DNA of 64,000 nt from Acanthamoeba castellanii str. Neff. Lineage: Eukaryota; Discosea; Longamoebia; Acanthamoebidae. Every line of letters starts with the position of its first letter. Positions within the stretch are counted from its first letter, which is position 1. A model generated the notes under the pieces. That model saw only the letters and a list, made by a program, of their open reading frames with translations. It was not told the origin of the DNA and did not search any database. The stretch is taken from the NCBI RefSeq assembly GCF_000313135.1, contig NW_004457554.1, forward strand, positions 770,082-834,081. Reading direction: 5' to 3'. Shown piece after piece: positions 22,577-47,857 of the stretch. Position numbers and translations under genes: made by a program.

Positions 22577-24824
22577 TCATTGGCCCTTGCCGTTGGTGCA
22601 CACCTGCTCGTCAGCCTTGGTTCCGTCCTCTCGCGGCTTCACCGATGCCTCACTCTCGTCGACTTCCGCTTCCTTCTCCTCCTCTTCCTCCTTCACCTTG
22701 GCCTCCTCTGGCGGCAGTTGTTCGTCGTCGCCTCCGCCGTTGGTGCCATCTTCCACCACCACCCGAGGTGGGTCGACCACCGATGGGCTGGCGGGACTCT
22801 CCGACAGAATGGTGTCCGCGCTCTTGGGCGAGGCCCTCCTCTGCGCCCGCAGGATCTTCCTCTTCACCGGCATCTGGCACACGTTCCTAGTGTTGAACGT
22901 GTTCCTTCACAACGTCAGCAATCCATTCACCATGTGTCGTGTGCGGTGGCGCGTGTGCGTGCGTGCGTGCGTGTGCGGTGGTGCGTGTGCGACAAAGAGT
23001 GCCTTCGCACCTTCGACCAGGAGTGATGGTCATGACGTCGAGAGGCGGGAGCTGCTCCAGCCTCTCCAAAAGTGCGTCAAGCCCGTGCTTGAGCTTGAAG
23101 TCGACCTCCTCCTGGTACAGCGGCAGCAGCTGGTAGAAGTAGACATCCTCCTTGTTCTCCCCGTACAGGAACGGCTCTTCGTTCCTCTTCTGTCTCTGCT
23201 TGGGCTTGCCGCCATCGCCGTGGTTGTTGCTGTTGTCGTCGTTCGCCTTCCCCTTGGACTCCTCTGTTTCGCCCTGCTTGCCGTTCTCGCCGTTCTTCTT
23301 GTTCTTCTTCTTGCCGCCTCGTCTCCTCCTCACCTTCTTCTTCTCGCCATCCTGCTGTGGCTCCTGCACTTCCTTCTCACCGATCCCCGCCTCTTCCTCC
23401 TCGCCCTCTCGCGGCTGTTGTTGTTGCTCCTCCGTCCGTTTCACCTCCATCTCCTCTTCGTTCTTTCTTCCTTCTTCTTCGTTCTTTCCTTCTTCGTTTT
23501 CGTTCTCCTTCTCCTTCCCTTCGTCCGGTTTCGTTTCGGTGTTGGCGCCGCCGTGCTTCACCTCCGCTTCCAGCTGCTCCCGTTGCCGGTTCGTGTCCGC
23601 GTCGCTCTCGTTCGTGCTCGCCTGCGGCGGCGGCGACTGCCCATCAGCTGCCCCCGCGGCCTGGTCCGCCGCCGCAGCGGCCGCCGTCTCGTGCGTCCCG
23701 TCATCGTTGGCCGACGCAGCGGCCGTTCCGGTGGCCTGCCCGTTGTTGCTGGTGTCCGTCTTGTCCTTCTTCCTCGATCGTTTCTTCTTCTTTTTGTTTG
23801 GCTTCTTGACCGTCATGATGTGGAAGTCCTCTGGCAATAGCGCCGGTACCATCATCTGCATGAACGAGAACGATCAGGTTGGTGCATACAACCAAAACAC
23901 ACACACACAACACATACACCACAACGGTACGCCGAAGGAGGACGAACCAGCATAGAATTCATAATCGTGTTGCTACAAAATGGACGGGAAGGGTTGTCTG
24001 GTGACGGTGGGATATCGTCGTTCACCTGCAGGCGGCCGCACACACGTCGTGTGAGCGAGCCAAGAAAAACCCCTCGTGCTTCCCCAAAACAAAGGCCCGG
24101 AAGAGCGAAAACGGAAGTGGAGCGGGTGGTGCACCAGCTCGTTGGCGACAGTGTGGCCGAGGGAGATGAAGGTGTGGTGGATTGCTGGAAAGAGAGCGTG
24201 TCGCTTCAGTTGCCGGACCGGCCAAAAGTATTGCTCGCTCTGTAGTCAGACACGACACGACACGACACGCAGTTAGAGGAGCGATGCATATGCACTCACG
24301 ACCATGCATTCGGAGAGTAAGTAGTGGCTATTCACCTTCCGGAATGCCTCCAGAGACACCTCCCACGTCTTGGGCAGACAGATCACGAGCTCGATTCGGC
24401 TGCAGAGAGCGAATACTTGTCAGCATACCACACACACAACACAACACACACAACACACAACAACGAGGGGAACCAACCTGGGCGAGTGCTTGGCAAGAGG
24501 GTGCACGTTCATGTGCATCTCGGAGAGGCCGCGGGTCACGAGCACGTAGAAGGGTCGCTCGTCGGTGGGCGGAACGACGAGGACGTCGACGGTGAGGCCG
24601 TGGCACGGCTGTCGTTCAGAGATGAAGAGCTCAATCTTGGTGCCCAGCGTGCGCTCGACATGCTCGGCGATGCGGTTTCGGTGATCGACGTCGCGCGTAG
24701 CGGGGCCTCGCGCCGCTCGCTGCTTCCATACGCTCGACACGCCCTCGTGAGTGAGAATGACGGGAATGCGATCTTGTAGCGTGGATGCCGATGACGAGGA
24801 GTCGGTAGCCAGGGCGCCCTCCAT
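22577..24824 (-). CDS. SUFU-domain protein with long Lys/Glu-rich tail
   Basis: Start set at the ATG of MEGALATDSSSSASTLQDRI, because the frame upstream has only a GTG. Exons then give a Suppressor-of-fused-like domain (PF05076 type): RIAEHVERTLGTKIELFISE, VDVLVVPPTDERPFYVLVTR, GLSEMHMNVHPLAKHSP, RIELVICLPKTWEVSLEAF, WFIHHTFISLGHTVANELVH and MVPALLPEDFHIMTVKKPNK. The next exon (about 23850-23020) is a low-complexity tail rich in KKKKKRSRKK, Glu, Asn and Gln, with a short structured block EDVYFYQLLPLYQEEVDFKL and LLERLEQLPPLDVMTI. That block resembles the remaining C-terminal part of SUFU-like folds, so the low-complexity tract may be an insert in the domain rather than a tail. The last exon begins MPVKRKILRAQRR and ends NGKGQ-stop. 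In bacteria SUFU domains occur as immunity proteins; in animals they act in Hedgehog signalling. The role here is unknown. Confidence 0.7.
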
Positions 24825-25323
24825 CGATACTTCCCCGTTTTGCTTCCTCTTGTTTCGCAACAGCTTTGCGGCGCCACCAACACCACAGCAGATGTCCCCC
24901 ACCGCTGCCGTCGATGGTGATGATGAGCAGAGGATGTGTTCCGCTACGCCACCTCCGCTCCCTCTTCGTCTGCTCTGCGCGCGCTGGTCCGTAGACCTAC
25001 GAGGGCTTCCGTGTACCGCCTCCAGGACGATGATGGCGCGTGCAATTCGAGGCTATATCTTGCGATGTACCAAGATTGTCAAAACACTGATTCCCTGATT
25101 GCAGGTCCGGCGGCCAAGATTGAGATCCTTCTGAATTTAGAAGGAGCACACACCAAGGCCGATCCACCCCAAGGGCAGAGATGTGCTGTTGACTCTCGTG
25201 CTGGAGGATCAAGGGTCCACCACGTAAGGTGGCGGCTGTCCTCACTTATTGCTGCACGTGCGTCGAGGAAGAAATGGCAAAAGAAAATATAAAGAAAATT
25301 AGATCGAACTGGTTGAAGAAAAG
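24825..25323. other. Divergent intergenic region, SUFU-like and DTD genes
   Basis: About 500 bases between two divergent genes, likely holding both promoters and 5' leaders. Short open frames cross it but start with GTG or end quickly. No RNA gene or repeat seen. Confidence 0.55.
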
Positions 25324-26112
25324 ATGAGAGCGATCATTCAACGGGTACTGCGGGGCTGCGTGCGCGTGAATGGCGAGACTATCAGCTCCATCGAGCGCGG
25401 CTTCGTCGTTCTGGTGGGAATTACGGACGATGATACGACCAAAGATGCCGAGTGGATGTACATTGCCCATCTCCATGTTTCCGGAGCCATCTATCATTCC
25501 TCATCTATGAGCCCCACCAATTCCTATTCTGCGGCTACAGATGTCGCAAAATCTTGGGCGCGCGTTTGTGGGCAGACGACACCGGCAAGGCGTGGAACAT
25601 GAGCGTCACGCAGATGGGCTACGAAGTCCTCCTTGGTATGTGGCCCGCACAGCTTCTTCACTTCGACGCGCTAACCCAACTGCCCTGTCGCCGTATGAGC
25701 AGTCAGCCAGTTCACTCTTTATGGCTACCTCAAGGGTACATTCCTTCTCCTTTCTCGGCCAGCTTCGGACATGAAGTGGTTGACGTTCACTCACACATGA
25801 GCTCATCATACACCGCCATTCTCCTCCTCCTCTCTTCGTGTGATGTGCATGCAGGCAACAAGCCCGACTTCCACAAGGCGATGGGCTCCGACCGGTCGAA
25901 GGCCTTCTACGAAGCGTTCGTGGAGATGGTCAAGAGCAAGTACCAGGCCGACAAGATCCAAGGTCACTTCGCCACCTTGTTTTGGATTCACAACAATGTT
26001 GGCTCATCATCCGTGTCCACGAAGTGTAGATGGTCAGTTTGGGGCGATGATGGAGGTGGAGCTCGTCAACGACGGCCCCGTCACGCTGCAGATCGATTCT
26101 CGAGACAAGTAG
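25324..26112 (+). CDS. DTD1: D-aminoacyl-tRNA deacylase
   Basis: Hydrolyses D-amino acids (and glycine mis-attached to tRNA-Ala) from tRNA, as a homodimer in the cytosol. Five exons, 25324-25457, 25541-25635, 25703-25735, 25855-25962 and 26030-26112, keep phase and give 150 residues, the usual family length. Family marks: start [35 protein letters not shown] across the first junction, the SQFTLYG motif (SQxxL) and [20 protein letters not shown], which contains the NxGPxT motif. These two motifs form the cross-dimer active site. The start codon matches the family start exactly, so no upstream exon is needed. Confidence 0.95.
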
Positions 26113-26303
26113 TAGAAGAATACAACAGGGCTTGCGACGGATGTGTGGTGGATTGGCGAACATAAACGAAACACCTAACTTGTGGCCCCACCATCGATCA
26201 TGTACAAAAAAAGCAAAAGAGGGTTGTTGGTGTATTTACGTGTGTGGAACGAACGCCTCCTCGTCGCGTCGTCGTTGGACGGAGGAGGAACAGGTCCAAG
26301 TCC

Positions 26304-39563
<13,260 letters not shown>

Positions 39564-40173
39564 CGCGATCCTTCTTGTTCTGCCAGCTCACGCACAACAC
39601 GAGCTGAAGTAGTGAAGACCCTCAAGTTCAGGAAAAAAGAGGAAAAACAAAAAAGTTTGTCGACAAAAATTCACAACACGCCATCATCGGGCAAGGAGGC
39701 CGCTGCCGCTCCTTTCGTCATAGGACGCTGATCAGCGCCAATACACAGCCCGTGGCCGTAATCTCTCTTGGGGTCGTGCACAGTACAACGCGGAAACGCC
39801 TGTTCGGGCAAAAAGAAAAAAAAACCGAAATAGTGCGCTCAGCCAAATCCGGTTGCGTGGTGGAATTAAATTGGTTGGCGGTATTTGCCGGCGTAAGCGC
39901 GTGCGACGGGCGAGCAGGGCGCAACACCTCAGCGCCAACCTTTGCGTCAACCGAAACGATCCTGCACCAGGCGAGCGAGGTGTGCAGAGAGAGAAAAGAA
40001 GGGAGGGTAGAGAAGACACATTTGCGAAAGGAGAAGTTTGTGAACTTCTAAGCCATTCGAATTGGAGCCAATTTGCGCGAGGGGGCGCTGCATTTCGACG
40101 ATTTCTAGCACCTACCATCGCAACGGACACGACTGCATAGAATAACGATCCTTGAGGAGGTGGAGAAGAGGGA
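39564..40173. other. Divergent intergenic region, HECT ligase and Shk kinase
   Basis: About 610 bases separating two divergent starts. It should hold both promoters. There is a poly-A run near 39810-39825 but no RNA gene, and frames on either strand look non-coding. Confidence 0.6.
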
Positions 40174-43100
40174 ATGAACAACTCTTCTGAGATAACCCAA
40201 AATGGAAGCTATCTCGGAAGCTATACTTCTCGATTCGCCTCCCGTCTGCTCAAATCTTCTGAGATAGAAGATGAAGAGATAAAGCTCATCACAAAGCTTG
40301 GCAGTGGAACCTTTGGCACGGTATGGAAGGGCGAATGCTTCAGTTCAACGTACGCGCCAATCAGTCCATGTTATTTATTTATTTTTGACAAATTGCGTTG
40401 TTTTGATTTTCGCATGTGTTGGTGGCGTCATCTTCCTCCTTCTCCTTTTTACATCCCATTCATTCGATCTCTTTCTTTATTACACCAGTGTTGCAATCAA
40501 GGTCCCAATTCCTGAGAAGGCGAGCGCACTTACTCGGGAGGAGATCGAGTACTTGCGAAATGAGATCAACATCATGACGTACGTTCCCGTCCTTCTGTTC
40601 TGCTTTCGTTTGCGCGCTGGCCGACCAATTCACATGGCTTTATTCACTCATCAATCGTTCTCCTTGCTCACTCCATTTCTACAGAACCAACCTGCATCCA
40701 AACCTCATCCTTTGCCTTGGTGCTTGCACCGAAGCGAGCAAGTTCAAGATCGTTTTGGAGATCATGGATGGAGACCTGGAGCGTCTGCTGATCAAATCTG
40801 CCGTGGGAAAGAAGATGACCTTATGGCAGCGGATGGCTCTCGCGAAGGACGCCGCCCGCGGCATGCTCTGGCTTCATTCCATGAACCCAGCCATCATCCA
40901 CAGGTAATTCATTGCACCCCTGTCATCGCTCGCGTTCGTGTTCGGCCTGTGGTGAGTACCGCCGCTCACTATCTTGTCCTCTTGACTTCTCTTTCTCCCA
41001 TTCTGTAGGGACCTCAAACTGGAAAATCTGATGGTACGGTTGCTCTCTTGGCTTCTTCCCCTCTTGCTTCGTTCTGCGCTTTGCCTAACCATTAGCGCCT
41101 TCTGTTCGCGTGGCATTCCTCTTTGTGCTCACATCCATCGGCCTCCAACACAGTACAAGAAAATCGACAAGTCGTATCACGTCAAGATATCCGACTTCGG
41201 CCTGAGCATCCTCAAACCGCAGCGAATCTCCCGATTGCGAGGCGAACGGGTGGGCACGCTCACCACCATGGCCCCCGAGATTTTGAAAGGCTCCAACTAC
41301 AACGAGAAAGCAGGTACGCGTGTTGTTCAGCGTGACCTCAGACTGTCGATCACTCTAACGCGCGCTGTCGCCTACGCAGACGTCTACTCCTTTTCTATGC
41401 TCCTGTGGCAGATCTACACCTGCGAGCGATTATACTCTGACCTCGAGTACACCTCCTACCCCGCTGTTCTTTTTGTCTTCAAAGGTGCTCATCCGATGCT
41501 CTTCCGCTTCGACCGTTATTATTAGCGATCTGTCCAACGAAGCACTGGAAACGGGAATCTGCAAGAACGAGATCAGGCCCAAAATACCCAGCGATTGCTT
41601 GCCGTCCCTCAAGAAGCTCATGGAGGACTGCTGGCACGACAACCCAGAAAGAGTGTGCAACCCGTTCCACTGCTTTGTGCGAAGGCTACGTAACGTGAAT
41701 GGCTTTTCTCACGCCTCATCTTGTCGGCACCTGTGCCACAGCGACCGGATTTTGAGGACATCAACGCCCGCTTGGACGCCATATTGGTGGAGCTGGCGAT
41801 CACGGACCCGCATGGGCAATCTTTCTGGAGCGAACGCTTCCTCAAGGAGGTATGCGGCCTTACTCCCCAAACTGCTTCATTCCAGGGTACCCCGACTAAT
41901 GGCCATTCATCTGCAGCACTTGGTGCCGTGGGACGAGTTCTCGAAACGATTCTACCAGTACTTGGGCAGCAGCCTGCCCGAGAAGAGTCGTCGGCGCTAC
42001 AGCGAAATATTTGCACGCACAAACTACCTCTGTCTCAAGACCATCCTGACCAATGGTACGCCAGGCTTGCGCGGCCCACTCCTCACCCGGCCGACTGACT
42101 TATAGTGTAACCATTCTCTGCTTCTGTCCCCACAGCTGGAGAGGATGAGGACGCGTGTGTTCACATCGAAAAGTTTGGCGAGATATTGAACCTGTTCGGT
42201 CCGCTCAACAAGCGCAGGGCGTCCAGCCTACGGACTAATATCCTTGACAACATCCGCAAAGTAGTCTGTGAAAGGTGAGTATCCACCGCCTCCTTCCCCC
42301 TTGTGCGGCTGGTCTCACGATTGTTGGGTGTCAGGTGGTTTCACGGGACGGTGGAAAGGGCTGAGGCGCATCGACGACTCGAGGGACGGGAAGCTGGAAC
42401 CTTTTTGGTGAGAGTGACGCCCAAGGAGCACGAGGCCTTCGTCCTGACCATCCTCAAGAAGAAGGGAGGCACTCCTCACAACCTCGCAATCCACAAGAAA
42501 GAAGACGGACGATTCACTGTAGGCCACGACGAAAGCAAGGTACCCTCTATTAACCTCCTCCCTCTGGAGCTCTGCTGATCACCACCGGACTAACGTTGCG
42601 TTTGGTCAACAGACATACTTGTCCCTGAATGCCGTCCTGCGGGAAATCGAGAAGCTGTCGCAGCTGCAGCTCATTCCGTGTCCCGGCTGGCCGTTTTCAT
42701 CCTGCTTCGACGACGACGAAGGCTGGGAGGAAAAGGACAACAGCGCCGAGCTCTGCTCGACCTACTCTCGCGTCGCCGATCTGATGTCGAGCATGCGAGT
42801 CGAGACGAAAACGGGGGACAAGGAGGAAGAGACGAACCGAGGGGAGAACAAACGAAATAGGGGCGAAGACGAAACGTCGGCCACGACAACGCCGACGAAA
42901 GTGAAGCGGGACGAGGTCGCGGACCTTGTACCGACACCGCGCCGCCGGGTAGCGGACGACGAGGAGAGGCGGGCGAGGGCCGATGTACGAGAACGGGAGA
43001 GAGAACGGGAGAGAGAGCGGGAGCGGGAACGAGAGCGGGATCGAGAAGAGGAGCGAGACCTGGACGAGCGACTAGAGCTTCTGCGCGCCAAGCTGCGAGA

Positions 43101-44076
43101 GCGAGAGAAGGAGCGGGAGGACAGCAACTTGAACGGCCTGGCCAGCAGCACCTCCAACGAAAATGGGCGATATGGACACACCAAGGAGTCGCACATGGCC
43201 ACCTCGATCGAGGAGCTGGCACGGAGCCCCATCGGAAGGCCGCGCGACAGGGAGCGAGCGCGGGAACGAGAACGAGAGCGGGAGGAGGACCGCGAGTCCA
43301 AGAAGACGGAGGACGACCGTAGCCGGCTGATCCGTCGGGGGGCCGACGACGGCATCACCGGCAAGAGCCCGACCTCCAACCTATCGCGCGAACGCGAGCG
43401 CGAGAGGGAGCGCGAGGAGCAGCGGCTGCAGAAGGAGCGCGAGGACAGACTTAAGGCCAGGGAGCGGGAGCGCGCCAAGGCCGACGAGGAGAATTCTCTG
43501 ACGACGACGACGACGACAACGCGGCGCGAGAGGATCGCCATTGGCAGCCCTTCGCTCGCCAGCGGCGCCAGCGGCGAGGAGTCTCCCGATCTGCGGAAGG
43601 AGGAGGAGCGCGCCGTCGTCACGCGGGTGGTGGTACGGGACGAGGAGCGGGATAAGGAGCTGCGCGAGCTCGACGAGAAGATCGAACAGCTGCGGGCCAA
43701 GATCCGGGAGCGTGAGCGTGAGCGCGAGCGGGAAATCGAAGACGGCCCGCGGCGGGAGAACAAGGCCAAGGAGGAGGACGGCGACCTGGGCCTCAGCAGC
43801 AACAACAGCGGCGGCGGGCTCGGCGGGCTCGGCGGCAGCCTCATCCTGCCCTCCTCGTCGTCGCGGGACGGCGGCCTGGGCGGCAATGGAAGCGGCATCG
43901 GCGGGAGCGGGATACAGGACGACGTGAGCGCGTCGCCCGATCTGCAGGACCGACGAAAACAGCGCGAGGAGGAGCGGCGCAAGCAGAGGGAGAAGTGGCA
44001 GAAGGAGGAGGAGGAGAGGAAGAAGCGACGAGAGCAGATCAAGCGTCAGCTCTCGGAACGGCCCGGCAGGGAGTGA
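40174..44076 (+). CDS. Protein kinase with C-terminal SH2 domain, Shk type
   Basis: Layout matches the SH2-bearing kinases ShkA-E described in Dictyostelium, a dual-specificity tyrosine-kinase-like group. Kinase motifs: glycine loop LGSGTFGTVWKG (about 40300), VAIKVP (about 40490), HRDLKLENLM joined across an intron, KISDFGLS (about 41190), TLTTMAPEIL and DVYSFSMLLWQIYTCERLYS. After linker helices (HLVPWDEFSKRFYQYLG, CVHIEKFGEILNLFG) an SH2 domain follows: RWFHGTVERAEAHRRLEGRE, GTFLVRVTPKEHEAFVLTI (the phosphotyrosine-binding Arg is in FLVRV) and YLSLNAVLREIEKL. The last exon, about 1.4 kb, encodes a highly charged RE/RERE coiled-coil tail with short repeats (DERLELLRAKLREREKERE and DEKIEQLRAKIREREREREREIE) and a Gly/Ser-rich part. 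Start is the first ATG in frame. Confidence 0.92.
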
Positions 44077-44342
44077 TGTGATAGATGTGTGAAAGTAGAT
44101 CAGATCGTGAAGAAGAAGAAGAAAGGGGGAACGACGAGACCATAGATGGGGCCGCCCGCTCGGGCTGGATGCAGAAGACACCGCGCAACAACGAACATCA
44201 ACAAAGCATCGAAAGGGAACACGCATTTTAATGGCATGTTAATTTCTACATATTATTTATTTGCAAACAACAACTGTTAAATGAAGTTGAACGGAAAAAG
44301 AAATATAAATTATAAAATAAACAAAATAATAAAGAAAAGAAG

Positions 44343-46428
44343 ATGAAGAGGGCAACAGCAGCCTGGCGGAGCGGCACTCGCCTGCACCTGCGTGGCGGGA
44401 GGGTGGCTGCATACGGAAGCACGACCAATCGCGCCTATGCCACAGACACCAGCAAGGTGCGACAGTACCTCTCGTTTTTTTACATAATACTGATTTGTAT
44501 TGATTAAATGCCGATTCGGCACTTTACTTTCATTTTTTCGTTGTTGTGCCGGCCTTGGTACCATCAGGTGAAGGTGTATGTGACATCGACGACGGACCCG
44601 CTGTTCAACATCGCCACTGAGGAGTGGATCTTCCGGGAGGGCGACCCCACCAAGCAGACCCTCTACCTCTGGCGCAACGCGCCCACCGTACCGTTCCTTC
44701 TCCATCTCTCACGCCCACTTCTTCTTCCTTGAGTTCATCGCGCCGTGGCCATTGATCCTCCGTGTCGGGTGGCGGCGGTCAGAGCAGGTGGTGATCGGCC
44801 GACACCAGAATCCGTTCAAGGAGTGTCACCTGTCCGTGATGGAGCGCGAGAACGTCGTGCTCGCGCGCCGGTACTCGGGCGGCGGCGCCGTGTACCAAGT
44901 ACTGCACCCTCCTTCTTCTCCTTCTTCTCCTTCTTCCCCTTCGTCAGCCCTTCGTGCTGAGACGCTGCTCGCCACAGGACCTGGGCAACACCAACTTCAC
45001 CTTCCTCTCCAACGTCGGTGCGTTCGACAAAGTGAGGTGCGCGGTTTTACCACAAAACTCGCCTTCATTCCTCTTTTCCAAGAACTTGGGCCGCTCAATC
45101 GCTTTTGGTGCGTGTCGTGCGCACACACGGCCTGGCTTTTATTTTGTGCTGTAACAGAAACTCGGGCATTCTGATCAACGCCCTCAAGAAGCGATTCAAC
45201 ATCACGGCCTCGGCGTCGGGCCGCAACGACATTCTCGTCGACGGCAAGAAGATCTCCGGTTCGGCCTACAAGATCTCGAACGGCGTACGCCTTGTCCCTC
45301 CCCCCTCAAGAGCCCCCCCGCGCGTGTGTCGTGTCGTGTCGCGTGTGCCCTGTGTCGTGTCGTGTGTGTCGTCGCGTGTCCCGATTGTTCATGCCTTTGT
45401 CTCCACCTTTAGAGGGCGCTGCACCACGGGACGATGTTGATCAACGTCGACTTCGCGTCGTTGGGCAAGATTCTCAATCCCGACAAGGCCAAGCTCAAGG
45501 TTTGATGTGACCTACGCTCTGATGCCCCCCCCCTCTCTTGGTTTGTCGTGACTCAAGTGCCCTCAATTCATCGCGCAGAGCAAGGGCGTCGACAGTGTGC
45601 AGGCCCGGGTGCAGAACCTGAAGGACCTCAACCCGGAGGTCGACCACGAGTCCATGTGCGACGCGCTCGTGGAGGAGTTCTACAAGACGTACGAGGACCG
45701 ATGCGAGGTATGGCCCGCTTAGCTACCGGGGCAGATGTAGTCGCGCGCGCGCGCACGCACGCACGCACGCACGGCACACCAACACACGAGCCCATTGCGG
45801 TGGTCTTGTGACAGATCGAATACCTCAAGCACGAGATGCTGGCGTCCATTCCATCACTAGCCAACACCTATGCCACCCTCCAAGACTGGAAGTGGCGCTT
45901 CGGTAACGCGAGGCCTCCCCCCACATCCGTTTGCTGCCGTTTTTACCCATCAGATCTCTCTCACACATGCGACACAGGGGAGACGCCCGCGTTTGAGCAC
46001 AGCCTCGAGAAGCGATTCACCTGGGGCAACATTGTACGTTCCCTCCCACGAGGAGTCGCGTTTCTTCGACAAATGGTTGTTTTCCTGACCATCAGCCGTC
46101 ATCATCGTCATCGTCATCATCAGGACCTCCTGATCAACGCCAAGAACGGGCGGATAACGGAGGTGAAGATATTCAGCGACTCGCTCTACCCGCAGATGAT
46201 CGACGACCTCACCCTCGCCCTCCACGGTGCGTGAGTCTGGGCCAAGCTCATCATAGTGCTTCCGTTTTGGGTGTGTGAGCTGACACACAATCTATACACG
46301 CAGGGCGCACATACGACAAGCAGGGCGTGACCGAGGCCATCGAGGCAACCCAATCCAAGATGAAGGAGGTGGACAACGTCGAGGCCAACCTCGAGGAACT
46401 CAAGGAGTGGCTCGTCCACGCCATGTAG
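44343..46428 (+). CDS. lplA: Lipoate-protein ligase A, mitochondrial
   Basis: Joins lipoate to lysines of 2-oxoacid dehydrogenases and the glycine cleavage H protein. Start [20 protein letters not shown] continues to [10 protein letters not shown], an Arg-rich acid-free mitochondrial presequence. Spliced core: [66 protein letters not shown] (the RRxSGGGAVYHD signature), [20 protein letters not shown] (contains the catalytic Lys region), [20 protein letters not shown], then a C-terminal domain with [20 protein letters not shown] and ends EWLVHAM-stop. About ten introns. The C-terminal domain is present, so it should activate free lipoate as well as transfer it. Confidence 0.93.
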
Positions 46429-46501
46429 CCTGATCACTTCAATGATTATAGTCGCGTTGATTGGAACAATCTTACATTTGGAGATTAAGATGAGATTGAC
46501 A

Positions 46502-47313
46502 TTAAAGATGGAGAAGACGAAGACAGGCGCGGATCACGGCCCGGCGGGTGCCCAGCGCGAAGGTCGGCACGAACGTGGAGACGTTGAGCGCCATCAAGCC
46601 AGCCATGTAGCCCTCCATCAGATGGGGCCAGGCCGCGGCCGGCTTGACCACGCGCACGTTGAGCCCGACGTGCTTGAACCCGAAGCTGCCCAGGTTGACC
46701 ATCGTCACCGGGTCGGCGTCGTTCTCCGCCACTCGAAGCGTGCGGGCGCCGAGGCCGATGCGCTCAAAGTAGGCGGCGCCGGCCCAGGTGAAAACGCGCG
46801 GCGACCCGAACGTGAGCAGCCGCACCTGGTCGACAGAGCGGACCAGGTGGCGCGCCACGTGAAGCGCGGCGAGGGTGGCCTGCGCCGCGCCCAGGCTGTG
46901 GCCGCACACGGTGAAGGTGAGGTCCGACACTTGAAGGCCGTGGCGTGGGCGTGCGACTCGAGAATGGCGGCCACCTGAGGCCAGGTGCTCTCCCAGGCCT
47001 TGAGGAAGCCGCCGTGGATGCGGCGCTCAGGCAGGAGCTCGGGGCGTGCGAGGGGCCAGGCGTCGAAGTCGGTCTGGAAGTCCCTGGCCGTGTCGGTGCC
47101 CTTGTAGGTCACCACGACCTGGGCGCCGCGGGCGCGCACAAAGCCGGACGAGAGGTCGGTGGCGAAGGGGCTCAAGGTGGTGTAGGAGCCGTCGCCGAGG
47201 TTGGCGTCGCGGTCGAGGTAGGCGAGGCTGGCGAATTCGCCCAGCTGAAGGGTCTCGTCGTTGGAGAAGGTGGCAAGCTCCTCGAATTGATCCGAAACGA
47301 AGGTAAACGACAT
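46502..47313 (-). CDS. Lipase class 3, apparent frameshift before the nucleophile
   Basis: Alpha/beta hydrolase of the fungal Lipase_3 family, acting on triacylglycerols or phospholipids. First frame: MSFTFVSDQFEELATFSNDE, then LGEFASLAYLDRDANL, AQVVVTYKGTDTARDFQTDF (oxyanion segment) and RRIHGGFLKAWESTWPQVAA, ILESHAHATAF. At about 46930 the frame breaks. The homologous sequence continues in another frame: VSDLTFTVCGHSLGAAQATL (nucleophile GHSLG), LLTFGSPRVFTWAGAAYF, NDADPVTMV (Asp) and AAWPHLMEGYMAG (likely His), ending LLHL-stop. No intron of usable length fits at the break, so a one-base indel is the simplest reading, either an assembly error or a real mutation. The start is uncertain. An open frame upstream (about 47604-47402) would join in phase through a GT-AG intron but has no ATG. 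Confidence 0.75.
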
Positions 47314-47857
47314 ACCTACATCATGTAAAGATGTCGAGGAATACACGCTTTGGTCAAACGAGGCACAAGGAAGACGAAACTAAAGAAGGTGGGACATACC
47401 AAGTAGGTCCTCGTGTAGGGTTCTGGTGTCTGTTGTCGTCGTGCTGGTGGTTGAGGGGGTCACCGCTTCAAGTTGGTTGTTGTTGTAGAGGATGCAGGTC
47501 TTGAGGTGGTCGATATTGATTGAAGTTGCGGTAGAGGAGGTAGTCGTCGAGGTGGAGGTGTTTGAGGTGGAGCTCGAGAAGAACGTCCTCGAACGTTCGC
47601 GCAAGGAAAGACATCGTGAGGGTGTGGTGAGGTAGGTTGTTGGTGGAGATGGTGTTGTTATCCGTTTGCTTCAGAAGGTTGTTGTTGGAATAGAAATGGA
47701 AACGGTCTGCTTGCGGAAAAGGCACCCCAGAGCCAGGCGTCCAACTCTCGGCCAATGGCCAAGAACTTGGTCGACAAAATAGTTTTGTTTGTGAAGCGGA
47801 AGGAAAGAAAAGGCAAAAGAAAAACGAGGTTTCTTAAATGAAAAGAGATTGAAGTGA
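47314..47857. other. Divergent region, lipase and Pcc1 genes
   Basis: About 540 bases. It may contain a 5' exon of the lipase: a Thr/Asn-rich frame to about 47402, followed by a donor GTATGT and an acceptor at about 47316. A different ATG frame at 47614 (MSFLARTFEDVLLELHLKHL) stops after 48 codons. Neither is established as coding. The Pcc1 promoter should lie at the right end. Confidence 0.4.

Noticed and set aside
22933..23010. Possible CRISPR-like or direct repeat of GTGCG units
   Set aside because: It is an irregular intronic GTGCG/GTGTGCG tract with no spacers; CRISPR arrays are not expected in a nuclear eukaryotic genome.
24936..25292. 118-codon plus-strand frame upstream of DTD
   Set aside because: It begins with GTG, has no recognisable content, and DTD already has its canonical start at 25324.
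39718..40181. 149-codon minus-strand frame in the divergent promoter region
   Set aside because: No ATG with a plausible protein start, composition unlike nearby exons, and it overlaps the leader of the kinase gene.
42762..44042. 426-codon minus-strand frame, Arg/Ser-rich
   Set aside because: Mirror image of the RE-repeat tail exon of the kinase; it looks like an RS protein only because of the opposite-strand reading of GAG/CGG codons.
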